From the NCBI GenBank assembly GCA_963782465.1, contig CAWAJR010000002.1:558001-622000 (forward strand): 64,000 nt of DNA. The letters are read 5' to 3'. Within the stretch, counting starts at the first letter, position 1; each line of letters starts with the position of its first letter. Shown in pieces: positions 27,373 to 34,925 of the stretch. A program made the translations under genes and the position numbers. A model generated the notes under the pieces. The model had not been told where the DNA came from and did no database searches. It worked only from the letters and a program-made list of their open reading frames with translations. Source of the stretch: JAODBJ01 sp963782465. GTDB lineage: Bacteria > Actinomycetota > Acidimicrobiia > IMCC26256 > PALSA-610.

Positions 27373-29327
27373 TCCTGGATCTCGATGAACGATGTGTTTT
27401 CGCAGGCGCCTGCGACGGGGCGCTCCCACACGGTGGCAGCGTCGCGTTCGGCGACGAGCGTGAACCCCAGCGATGGATAGTGGTCTTGGACGAGACCATT
27501 CTTGCCCGACGGTACGAAGGTCCCGCGCAGCGTCGTGCACCCCCGGTCCGACGCCGATCGCGCGATCGCGGCGAGCATCGCCTGCTCGACGCCACGACCG
27601 ATCACTCGGCAACTCATCAGCCACGTGTCGATGTCGAGCGTGGCGCCGTCGAGCTCGGCGATCACGACCGCGACGAGCCCATGGTCGGTGAAACGATCAC
27701 GGAGGCGCAACGAGAGATGCACGTAGCGGTCGTCGGCGACGATCGCCTGCAACTCGCCCGGCCCGCGCCGCCGCGTCGTGAGGTTGAACTGGTTCGTCTT
27801 CCCGATCAGCTGCGCGATCCGGGCCACGTCGACGTCGATGAACGGGCTGATGACGGCGGCCATGTGCAGGTCGCGGTAGAAGTCGTCGATGGAACCGGCC
27901 GAGCGTTCCAGCTCGTTGATCTGCGAACGCGCCCGGTACTGCTCCGTGCGGTGGGCATCTTCGGCCGTGTAACTGCCGGTCTCGAACCACGGGTAGCCGG
28001 CGAGCGCCCGCGCGTAGAGCGACGGTTGCCGGGGGATCGTGATCACGTCGACGTCGGGCAGGAAGCGTCGCACCTCCTGGCGCTCCACGGGGTTGTCGTC
28101 GACGTAGGCGATCGCGTCGAGGCCGATGGAGAGGTCGGCGGCGATCTGTTTGATGTTGTCGACCTTCGACTGCCAGTTGGCGACGAACGCGGCGAAGTCG
28201 TCGAGCCGTAGATGCATGTCGGGGAGCTGCTCGAACGGCTCGCGCGCCGCGGCATCGTCGTTCTTGCTGCACGCGGCGAGCACGACACCACGCCGTTTCA
28301 GCGCGAGCAGACGGTCCTGGAAGGCGAGGTACCCGTCGCCGGCGGCATCGCCACCGACCTTCAGGCCGGCGAGCCCGTCTTCACCGACCACCCCGCCCCA
28401 CAAGGTGTTGTCGAGGTCGACCACGACACACTTGCGGCCGAGCCCGAGATGACCGGCGACGACAGCGACGGTATGGCGCGCCAGCGCCGGCGTGGCCGGT
28501 AGCGAGACGCCGAGCTTCGCCCGGTCCCACCAGAGCGGGTCGAACCACGCCTGCTTGCCGAATGCCGACGCCAGCCGTTCGCAGTCGACGATGCGCACGT
28601 TCGCGGGCAACCCGTCGGCGAGGTGTTCGTTGCAGCGGGCGAGCATGCGCACGCGCGAACCGGGGAGCGTCGCGTCGAGGTGCGCGATCGCCGCGTCGGC
28701 GGGCACGACGAAGCTGTGCTGCACCACGGTCGCGCCGAGTGCACCCGCCCGCGACCAGAGGGCGCGCCAACGTTCCACCTCCGCGTCGACGTCGGTCGCG
28801 GGTTGGTCGCTCCAATCGGGAAGCGTGGTCGCGCGCGCGTCGACCGCGAGAACGACGATGTCGGGCGCGAACGCGTGCAACGAACTTGCCGGGTCGAGGA
28901 GTTCGCGCTCGTACTGCGCATACCCCGTCTCCAACATTTCCAGCTCGATGCCCCGGCTGGCCGCGACGAGCCGCACGAGCCGAGCGAGGTACGTGGTGGT
29001 GTAGCTGCCGAGGAACGCGACCTTCGCCGTGCGCTTCACCGCACCCGCGGCCGGTCGGAGCGGCGCGAAGAGGCGGGCCGCCGCGTCCCACACGCCGAAA
29101 TCGTCGTCGCCTTCGACGGTCCGTACCGCCCAGAACCGGGCCGAATCGGGGTCGCCGGCATCGAGGAACGCGCGTGCGAGCGCGACGCACACGGCTCCCG
29201 CCGGCACCTCGGTCAGCTCGGCCGCCTTGGTGAACGCGCCCAGCGCGCCGTCGACATCGGCGTTGCGCCGGCACTCTTCGCCCAGCGCGAGGAGAACACG
29301 CAACTCGTCGTTCGGCGATGACGCCAC
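27369..29327 (-). CDS. FkbH-like protein (HAD superfamily IIIC, ACP-loading)
   Basis: A 652-residue protein. A TPR-like N-terminal part (residues 1-70) and an SGNH-like segment (KVAFLGSYTTTYLARLV) precede the HAD domain with CVVVDLDNTLWGGVVGEDG, the DxDxT motif, and YVDDNPVERQEV. A GNAT-like C-terminal domain follows (GVEQAMLAAIARSASDRG). Studied FkbH proteins dephosphorylate 1,3-bisphosphoglycerate and load glyceryl onto an ACP. The adjacent ACP fits, but no 3-hydroxyacyl or dehydrogenase partner is present. The start is GTG 29327. Confidence 0.88.
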   Translation of the reverse strand: MASSPNDELRVLLALGEECRRNADVDGALGAFTKAAELTEVPAGAVCVALARAFLDAGDPDSARFWAVRTVEGDDDFGVWDAAARLFAPLRPAAGAVKRTAKVAFLGSYTTTYLARLVRLVAASRGIELEMLETGYAQYERELLDPASSLHAFAPDIVVLAVDARATTLPDWSDQPATDVDAEVERWRALWSRAGALGATVVQHSFVVPADAAIAHLDATLPGSRVRMLARCNEHLADGLPANVRIVDCERLASAFGKQAWFDPLWWDRAKLGVSLPATPALARHTVAVVAGHLGLGRKCVVVDLDNTLWGGVVGEDGLAGLKVGGDAAGDGYLAFQDRLLALKRRGVVLAACSKNDDAAAREPFEQLPDMHLRLDDFAAFVANWQSKVDNIKQIAADLSIGLDAIAYVDDNPVERQEVRRFLPDVDVITIPRQPSLYARALAGYPWFETGSYTAEDAHRTEQYRARSQINELERSAGSIDDFYRDLHMAAVISPFIDVDVARIAQLIGKTNQFNLTTRRRGPGELQAIVADDRYVHLSLRLRDRFTDHGLVAVVIAELDGATLDIDTWLMSCRVIGRGVEQAMLAAIARSASDRGCTTLRGTFVPSGKNGLVQDHYPSLGFTLVAERDAATVWERPVAGACENTSFIEIQE

Positions 29328-29429
29328 GCGCGGCCTCCCTCCCTGCGGGCCTCCCCGTCGCGGGTCGACGGTGGGTACGACAGGGTATGTCCCGCGGCTC
29401 GGCGGGCCTGCGGTCGCGCGGGGTTGCTT

Positions 29430-29945
29430 CTATTCGGTGGCCGGCGGCGAAGCGGACGGAGGGGCCGCCGAGTCGTCGTCGGGCGGTGCCCAATCGCGCC
29501 ACGAGACCGGCTCCTGCCCCGCGACCTGGCGCACGAATTCACCGAGGTACCACATCCAGAACGTGCGGACCTCGGCGGTGGGCAGCAAGGTCAGCATCTG
29601 ACCGTTCCGGCAGTACTCCTCCACTTCGAGGAGTACCGGCACCGCATCCAGCGTCTCCTCACGGAACGACGCCGGGACGAACAGCTCGAGGTCGACGTAA
29701 CGTTCCCCTCGGGAAAGCGCATCGTCGATGACGTCCTCGGCGTGCGGGTTCAACCCGTCGTACCGCTTGCCCGACGCCTCGGCCAGTTCGAGCAGCCGCC
29801 GGGGCACGAGTTCGGCATCGGCCTCGCTGCTGTGCGCGATCAGCGCGAACTCGCGCAGGAGTTCCTCTCCGTGTTGCTGGGCGCGGAACATCGTGCGGAG
29901 AGGGAAATCGCGCAGGACGACGCGGCACATTTCGTCCGGTTGCAC
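29430..29945 (-). CDS. Uncharacterised soluble protein
   Basis: About 171 residues if the GTG at 29945 is used; a TTG at 29972 is an alternative. The protein is mostly helical and acidic (HGEELLREFALIAHSS, RRLLELAEASGKRYDG) and ends with a WMWYLGEFVRQVAGQEPVSW segment followed by a Pro/Ala-rich tail. I recall similar actinobacterial proteins but cannot name the family. It is divergent from the secreted-protein pair at 29991-31060. Confidence 0.65.
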   Translation of the reverse strand: MQPDEMCRVVLRDFPLRTMFRAQQHGEELLREFALIAHSSEADAELVPRRLLELAEASGKRYDGLNPHAEDVIDDALSRGERYVDLELFVPASFREETLDAVPVLLEVEEYCRNGQMLTLLPTAEVRTFWMWYLGEFVRQVAGQEPVSWRDWAPPDDDSAAPPSASPPATE

Positions 29946-29990
29946 CACGCAGGACACTACTGCCGGCCGCAAGTCCGCCGATCAGTCACG

Positions 29991-30335
29991 GTGAACATTT
30001 CACGCGCCCGCGCGAGGGCGGCCTTTCTCGCGCTCGCTCTGGCCGTCGGTGGCTCCGCCGCCGCGTGCAGCGGAAATGGCAGCCATGTGACGGCGCCTAC
30101 GACGACCGCGCCGGCGACGGCGACCACCGCCAAGCCTGAGATTGCCCAACCGGTCGTCGACACCGCCGCGCAGGCCAAGGCCGCGACCAAAGCCGCGATC
30201 GCGGCGAGACGGGCCAAACTGAGGGCGATCGCGCAGCGGCTCGCCGACATTCGGGCGTCGATCGACGGCGCGCGTCAAGCGGTGTCCGATGCCGACCCGG
30301 GGAAGGCGCAAGCCTCAGAAGGGACTGCGCCGTGA
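29991..30335 (+). CDS. Small lipoprotein
   Basis: A 114-residue protein starting with GTG. A signal peptide (ARAAFLALALAVGG) ends in the lipobox SAAAC. The mature part is Thr/Ala/Pro-rich, then a lysine/alanine-rich helix (TAAQAKAATKAAIAARRAKLR) that may form a coiled coil near the membrane. Its stop overlaps the next start by 4 bases (GTGA), so the two secreted proteins are coupled. Confidence 0.7.
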   Translation: MNISRARARAAFLALALAVGGSAAACSGNGSHVTAPTTTAPATATTAKPEIAQPVVDTAAQAKAATKAAIAARRAKLRAIAQRLADIRASIDGARQAVSDADPGKAQASEGTAP

Positions 30336-31060
30336 ACCGCCGCCGTCGCTCCTCGCGCCCCGCCCTCGCCGTTCTCGGCGCGCTCGTGGCCGGTGTCGCC
30401 GCGACCGTTGTCCCCGGCGGCGTCGACGGCGGCGCCGCCGCGGCCGCCTGCCGTCCCTTCACCGAGATCAAGGCCGCCGTGCACACCGCGGCGACGCACC
30501 GTGAAACGGTGCTCGACCAGCTGGTCGCCGCGCTGCAGCCGCACACGGATCCCTTCTCGCTCAACCAGGCGCAGACGTCGACGTTGCTGGAGGCCAAAGA
30601 CGCGGTGACCAAGCTCGACCAGACCGTGAGCAGCAGCTGCTATCAGAGCGCGGGTGCGATTCACGATGCCGTCGTGCCGATGTTCGACCAGCAACGCGTG
30701 TACTGGCTGCGAGTGCCGCAGACTCACGTCATCGAGGCAGCCGACTTCCTCGCTGAAGCGACCGCGAGCCTCAAGTCGGTTGCCCAGTCGCTCGCCCCGC
30801 TCGCGAAGGCGAACCCGAAGGCGCAGAGCGATCTCGCGGCCATGAACCAGTCGATCGCCAACGCGATGGCGAGAATCGGTGGATCGCCGACGCCGAGCGC
30901 GAGCATCGCGGCGGTCGCCGCGCTGCAACCCGCCACCGACATGACCGCGAACGACGTTGCCGTCAACTCGGCACGCGCCGATCTCACCGCCGCGACGGCC
31001 TCGCTCGAGTCCGCACGCGACCACGGAGCCGTCGTCGTCAACGACTTGCGGGTCGGCTGA
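30332..31060 (+). CDS. Secreted helical protein of unknown function
   Basis: A 242-residue protein with a twin-arginine-rich N-region (RRRRSS) and a hydrophobic stretch (LAVLGALVAGVAATVV) ending in an Ala-rich cleavage region. The mature part is helical with two or three Cys (AACRPF, SSSCYQS). It shows repeated Ala/Leu heptad-like helices resembling an extracellular coiled coil. Translational coupling to the lipoprotein at 29991 suggests a surface complex. No enzyme motif is seen. Confidence 0.7.
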   Translation: MNRRRRSSRPALAVLGALVAGVAATVVPGGVDGGAAAAACRPFTEIKAAVHTAATHRETVLDQLVAALQPHTDPFSLNQAQTSTLLEAKDAVTKLDQTVSSSCYQSAGAIHDAVVPMFDQQRVYWLRVPQTHVIEAADFLAEATASLKSVAQSLAPLAKANPKAQSDLAAMNQSIANAMARIGGSPTPSASIAAVAALQPATDMTANDVAVNSARADLTAATASLESARDHGAVVVNDLRVG

Positions 31061-31084
31061 CATCCGGTAGGAACGCAGACGCGG

Positions 31085-31110
31085 CGAGGGCCGGGTTCAC
31101 CGGGCCCTCG
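31085..31110. terminator. Hairpin between convergent genes
   Basis: An inverted repeat with about 10 paired bases (cgagggccggg / ccgggccctcg, one bulge) lies 25 bases past the stop at 31060 and before the convergent lipoprotein stop at 31158. It has no clear U-tract. Confidence 0.5.
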
Positions 31111-31157
31111 CTGCTCGCGGTCAGCTTCGCTTGTACGCCTCCCGGCGTCGAGGCGGT

Positions 31158-31940
31158 TCAGTCGGTGCTCGACGGGTGGCCGAACCCGGCGAACGCACGG
31201 TGCACGAAGTCCCACATCGTCGTGGGCATGATGCTGAACGGTGTGTTCGCGTCCGAGACCACCCGGATCTGGTACACGAACTGACCGCGGCGCACGAACG
31301 CGTCGGCGATCATCACGTGCGTCGAGCCGTCTTCGGTCGTCAGGACGAGGGCGTCGTCACCGAGGCCCTTGAGGTCGGCGGCGTTCCCCATCGACGGCTG
31401 GCGGACCCAGACACTTCCGTTGTCCTGGAACAGGGTGCAGTTGTCGACTGCGTCCTTCATCTGCGCCATGACTTGCTGCGCGCCGTCCCCGGCGAACCCT
31501 TGCACGGCGTAGGTGACACTGAGGTCCTGCTGCGCCGTCAGGTACTGCCGCAGGAAACCGCCGGCCGCGGTCCCGACGCCGGTGCGCCCGCACAGCGCTC
31601 GGACCGAGTACCCGGCGAGGCTGTCTTGCTGGGCGCGCACGGAAAGCGCGCCCGTGAACGTCGGCTGCAGCAGGTTCTGCACCGAGATCGCCGGCGGGAT
31701 CTCCGACGCGTAGTCGAACTTCTTGAGCGCCACTGCCGTGAGCGCCGGCGCCTTGGGCGCGGTCGTCGGCGGCGTGATCGGCCGGAGCGGTTCGGTCACC
31801 GGCTTGAGCACCGGTTGGGTCTGGGAGTGCGACCCGGTCGCGTCCTTCGTCGCGTCGGTGGTCGTGCCGGCACACGCGCCGGCGCACAGTGCACCGGTGA
31901 CGACGATCGAACCGGTCACGAGGAGCTTGTTGATGTTCAC
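31158..31940 (-). CDS. Lipoprotein, possible PknH-type sensor-like domain
   Basis: A 260-residue lipoprotein: hydrophobic LLVTGSIVVTGAL then lipobox CAGAC. A Pro/Thr-rich linker (residues 35-70) leads to a globular domain with Cys residues (RALCGRTG, DNCTLFQDNGSVWV) that vaguely recalls the extracellular PknH_C domain. It lies at the upstream edge of the type VII-related locus, on the same strand, 166 bases after the EspG-like gene, so it may be linked with it. Confidence 0.7.
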   Translation of the reverse strand: MNINKLLVTGSIVVTGALCAGACAGTTTDATKDATGSHSQTQPVLKPVTEPLRPITPPTTAPKAPALTAVALKKFDYASEIPPAISVQNLLQPTFTGALSVRAQQDSLAGYSVRALCGRTGVGTAAGGFLRQYLTAQQDLSVTYAVQGFAGDGAQQVMAQMKDAVDNCTLFQDNGSVWVRQPSMGNAADLKGLGDDALVLTTEDGSTHVMIADAFVRRGQFVYQIRVVSDANTPFSIMPTTMWDFVHRAFAGFGHPSSTD

Positions 31941-32106
31941 GGTTGTCCCTTTCGATCGGCGCGTCGTGCGCGCCGCTGGTTGTTGCGCCGGTTCCCGACG
32001 GGTCGCTGCGTGCGACCAACCGTGACAACGCGCGACGAACCAAGACGTGACGGCACAACCGAAGACGTTCGACGCTCAGCCCGACGCGGCGCGGCGCGCG
32101 CGTGCG

Positions 32107-32889
32107 TCAGCGAGTGGGCAGCAAGTCGAGAAGATCGCGCGCGATCGGTTCGAGGGTCGTCTGATCGACCCGCAACCGGTTCGCGTCGACACGCGTGACC
32201 CCCCACAACCCACGCTCGCGGGTGTCGATCACCGTGACTTCCCCACCTTCGATGCGTTGCGCCTCGGGTCGGTGAACGATCGCGACGGTTGCCATCACCC
32301 ACGCCGGCGGTTCGGGACCGAGCAGTTCGTCGACGGTTTGGGCGTCGACCCCGGCGGCGGCCAACACGGCTGATGCGCCGTCGCGGTCGGTCTGCGCCAC
32401 CGCGTCGTACACCTGCGTCAGCGCGTCGGGATGGATGTCGAAGTGCGCGTCGCCGGACGCGCTGCCGCGTTCGGCGAGCTCCGCGGCATCGAGGACGCCG
32501 GCGAGGAGATCGACCGTGGGGAACGGCCGGAGTTGGTGCACGCCGTAGGTGCGCGGCACCATCTCGACGGTCACGTCGAGACCGGCGGCGAAGTACGCAG
32601 TCGCGATCGTGTCGCCGGCGCGCCGAGCAACCCGCACCAGCACCCGCGGCTTGGCGATGATCGCCAGGAGCGAAGCGATCACCGGCAACACGGTGCCGTC
32701 GGACGCGTGCACGACATTGCGGGCCACCAGCGACCGGTCGGCCGCGTCGAGGACCCGCTCCCGGATCGACGGCGCGAGATCGTCGAGCGGGCCGGGGCCG
32801 AGCACCGGGAGTGGCGGGAGATCGAGCCGGCGCGCGAGCGCGACGAGTTCGTCGGTCGAGAAGCTCACCGACGTGCCGTTCGCCGCCAT
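32107..32889 (-). CDS. EspG-like ESX secretion-associated protein
   Basis: A 260-residue cytosolic protein. It starts with SFSTDELVALARRLDLPPLPVLGP, resembling the N-terminal strand and helix of EspG chaperones, and its alternating strands and helices with WGVTRVDANRLRV near the end fit the family's pseudo-two-fold layout. EspG binds PE-PPE type substrates. It lies 4 bases after the YbjN-like gene and near the candidate substrate gene, which supports a chaperone role. Assignment is by pattern and context. Confidence 0.55.
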   Translation of the reverse strand: MAANGTSVSFSTDELVALARRLDLPPLPVLGPGPLDDLAPSIRERVLDAADRSLVARNVVHASDGTVLPVIASLLAIIAKPRVLVRVARRAGDTIATAYFAAGLDVTVEMVPRTYGVHQLRPFPTVDLLAGVLDAAELAERGSASGDAHFDIHPDALTQVYDAVAQTDRDGASAVLAAAGVDAQTVDELLGPEPPAWVMATVAIVHRPEAQRIEGGEVTVIDTRERGLWGVTRVDANRLRVDQTTLEPIARDLLDLLPTR

Positions 32890-32893
32890 CGGA

Positions 32894-33373
32894 TCAGTTC
32901 GCCGGCTTGTCGGCCGCGGCTCGGGCCACCACGTCGGGCAACCAGAAGGCGACGCACGCGGTGAGCACGACGTCGACCAGTGCGTGCACCTGCCCCGCCG
33001 CCGGCGGCTCGTTCGGCGCGATCGGCAACCACGACTGGAGCATGAGCCGCCCCGCCTCCGAGGTCTTCCAGTCTTCGATGAAGAGATGCGCCTTCACCGA
33101 GGCCGCCATCGCGTTCCAGTTGTTGCACGCGACGAACGTGATCGGCCACGCGTCGCGCGGTACCGGGCCGACGGCGGCCGCCGACAGCACCAGGCCGTGC
33201 TGCGGTGCCGGCAACACCCGGCCGGCGATCGCGAACCGCAATGCGTCGTCGTTCGCGAAGAGCGCGTAGAGCTCACCGTCTTCGCGCGTTTCGTAAGTGA
33301 GCCCGCGCGCCTGCAATTCGGCGCCGAGCACCTCGAGGGCCGCGACCATGTCGGGAACCGGTTGCGTGCTCAT
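32894..33373 (-). CDS. YbjN-like / type III chaperone-fold protein
   Basis: A 159-residue single-domain protein. ELQARGLTYETREDGELYALFANDD and the following strand-rich region with FVACNNWNAM (an N-x-W-N motif typical of YbjN proteins) match the YbjN/CesT-like fold. Such proteins bind partner proteins as small chaperones. It overlaps the upstream gene at 33370 by 4 bases, so it is translated with the probable secreted substrate and may serve it. Confidence 0.65.
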   Translation of the reverse strand: MSTQPVPDMVAALEVLGAELQARGLTYETREDGELYALFANDDALRFAIAGRVLPAPQHGLVLSAAAVGPVPRDAWPITFVACNNWNAMAASVKAHLFIEDWKTSEAGRLMLQSWLPIAPNEPPAAGQVHALVDVVLTACVAFWLPDVVARAAADKPAN

Positions 33374-34419
33374 CCGAGACCGAACCCGGACGTGACGCCT
33401 TCGCCGGCAAGGATGCCGTTGACATTCGCGTCGCTGATGTTGTGTTCCGCGATACCGATGCCCGGGTTGAGGCTTCCGAACGGGTCGCTGATCGGGTTCG
33501 TGTGGATGAACTGGGTCGCGATACCGCTCGTCAGTGGCGGGGCTCCCCCTCCACCGGCGCCGGAATGCGCCGACGTGAGCAGCCCGTTCACGAACCCGTT
33601 GAGGTTCGACAGCGGGTTCGTCGGGCTGTTGTTGGAGAACGCACCGGCGATGTTGGAACCGGGGAACGAGCCGCCCGAGAGGATGCGGTTGATGTTGTTC
33701 TGCAGCGCCGCGTTCTCGAGGTTGCCGAGCGGGCTCGACGACGGTGACGGGTTGAGCGCGGCGGTGTTGAACCCGAGCGGGTTGTTGAGCACGGCCCGAG
33801 TTTGGTCCAAGAGGCCCTGGATCGGGGCGACCGCGTTCATCTCCGAAGCCGCGAGGGCTTGGCCCTGCGGACCGTCGAGAAACCCGAGAGGATCGTTCGA
33901 CAGTTGCTGCACCTGGCCGAGCACGTCGGAGATCGGCGCCAGCGCGCCATTCTGCGTGCCGAGCGACCCAAGCGGATCGACGGCACCGAAGCCGGTCGCT
34001 GTCGACGGCATCGGCATCACGACCTCGATCGTGCTGATCGGGTCTTCGAACAGCGGCGCTTCCCCGGCGGTCACCGGGAGCCACGGGGCGAGTGACCGGC
34101 CGGCCATCGCGCCGAGCAGGCCGAGCCCGCAGAGCAACACCGACACGAACTCGCCGAGGAGGTCGCTGTCGTCGGCCCGCAAGGCCTGGAACTGGGCGTC
34201 GCTCGCTTCGTTGTCGATCGTGCCCGAGAGGCGCGCCAGGCCGCTGTTGATCTCGTCGGCCCAACTCATCAGGCGTTCGACACCCGGGTAGGCGCCGGGG
34301 GCGACATCGCTCCAGGCCCGGAGGAGGTCGAGGCGGATGTTGGCGATCACTTCACTTTCGCTCATGTACGAACGTGAGAGGGTTCGCAGGTCGTTGGTGT
34401 CGATGGTGATGCGGTTCAT
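33370..34419 (-). CDS. Probable type VII secretion substrate with PLG-repeat tail
   Basis: A 349-residue protein. Residues 1-90 are helical with the spacing of WXG/LXG-like proteins (TLSRSYMSESEVIANIRLDLLRAW). A short hydrophobic segment follows (VSVLLCGLGLLGAMAG). The tail from residue 130 is rich in Asn, Pro, Gly and Leu with recurring PLG motifs (VDPLGSLG, NDPLGFLD, NNPLGFNT, SPLGNLEN, NPLSNLNG). It recalls PE-PPE proteins in layout, not in sequence. It is flanked by a WXG-like gene and a chaperone-like gene. Confidence 0.65.
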   Translation of the reverse strand: MNRITIDTNDLRTLSRSYMSESEVIANIRLDLLRAWSDVAPGAYPGVERLMSWADEINSGLARLSGTIDNEASDAQFQALRADDSDLLGEFVSVLLCGLGLLGAMAGRSLAPWLPVTAGEAPLFEDPISTIEVVMPMPSTATGFGAVDPLGSLGTQNGALAPISDVLGQVQQLSNDPLGFLDGPQGQALAASEMNAVAPIQGLLDQTRAVLNNPLGFNTAALNPSPSSSPLGNLENAALQNNINRILSGGSFPGSNIAGAFSNNSPTNPLSNLNGFVNGLLTSAHSGAGGGGAPPLTSGIATQFIHTNPISDPFGSLNPGIGIAEHNISDANVNGILAGEGVTSGFGLG

Positions 34420-34428
34420 CGTCGGTCC

Positions 34429-34839
34429 TCAAAATCCGAAGGCGCGGCCAACGGTGCGCCAGGTCTGGTCACAGGACGGCGGCAGGTTGCCGGGGTTCCA
34501 CGGCGTTCCCGCCCACGGCGCGTTGGCTGCCGGTTGGGGGTTCGCGAGGAGTTGCCGCACACGAGATTCGATCGCCATCAGCTCGTTGATCTCCTGGCGC
34601 TGCTGGGCGGCGAACGAGCGCAGCTGCTGCGCCATCGAGCACATCTGCTCGGCCAGCGATTCGGCCTGGGCCGAGCTGTCGTGCGCGCCGGCACGGAAAC
34701 GGTCGGCGGCTTGGCACTGCCAGTCGGCACTGCCGGCCGCGTGCGTCAACCGGTGCCCGGAAGTGCGGACACTGTCGGCGTCCCGCTCGTAACGGGAAGC
34801 CAGATTCTCGAGGAAGGTGGGGTCACCCAAGACGGGCAT
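34429..34839 (-). CDS. WXG100-like protein with WQC instead of WXG
   Basis: A 136-residue helical protein. Helix 1 (FLENLASRYERDADSVRTSG) and helix 2 (SSAQAESLAEQMCSMAQQL) are joined by SADWQCQAADRFRA, where WQC (Trp40-Gln-Cys42) replaces the usual W-x-G turn. A 30-residue Pro/Trp-rich C-terminal extension follows. Length and position next to the substrate gene suggest it is a partner in a secreted helical dimer. Confidence 0.7.
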   Translation of the reverse strand: MPVLGDPTFLENLASRYERDADSVRTSGHRLTHAAGSADWQCQAADRFRAGAHDSSAQAESLAEQMCSMAQQLRSFAAQQRQEINELMAIESRVRQLLANPQPAANAPWAGTPWNPGNLPPSCDQTWRTVGRAFGF

Positions 34840-34925
34840 GATCGATCCTCACTTCGAACCGTCGGCCCCGGATGGGCCGCTTCACCTACTACAACGCGCA
34901 AACAGTGCCGGCGTGACGCACTTGT

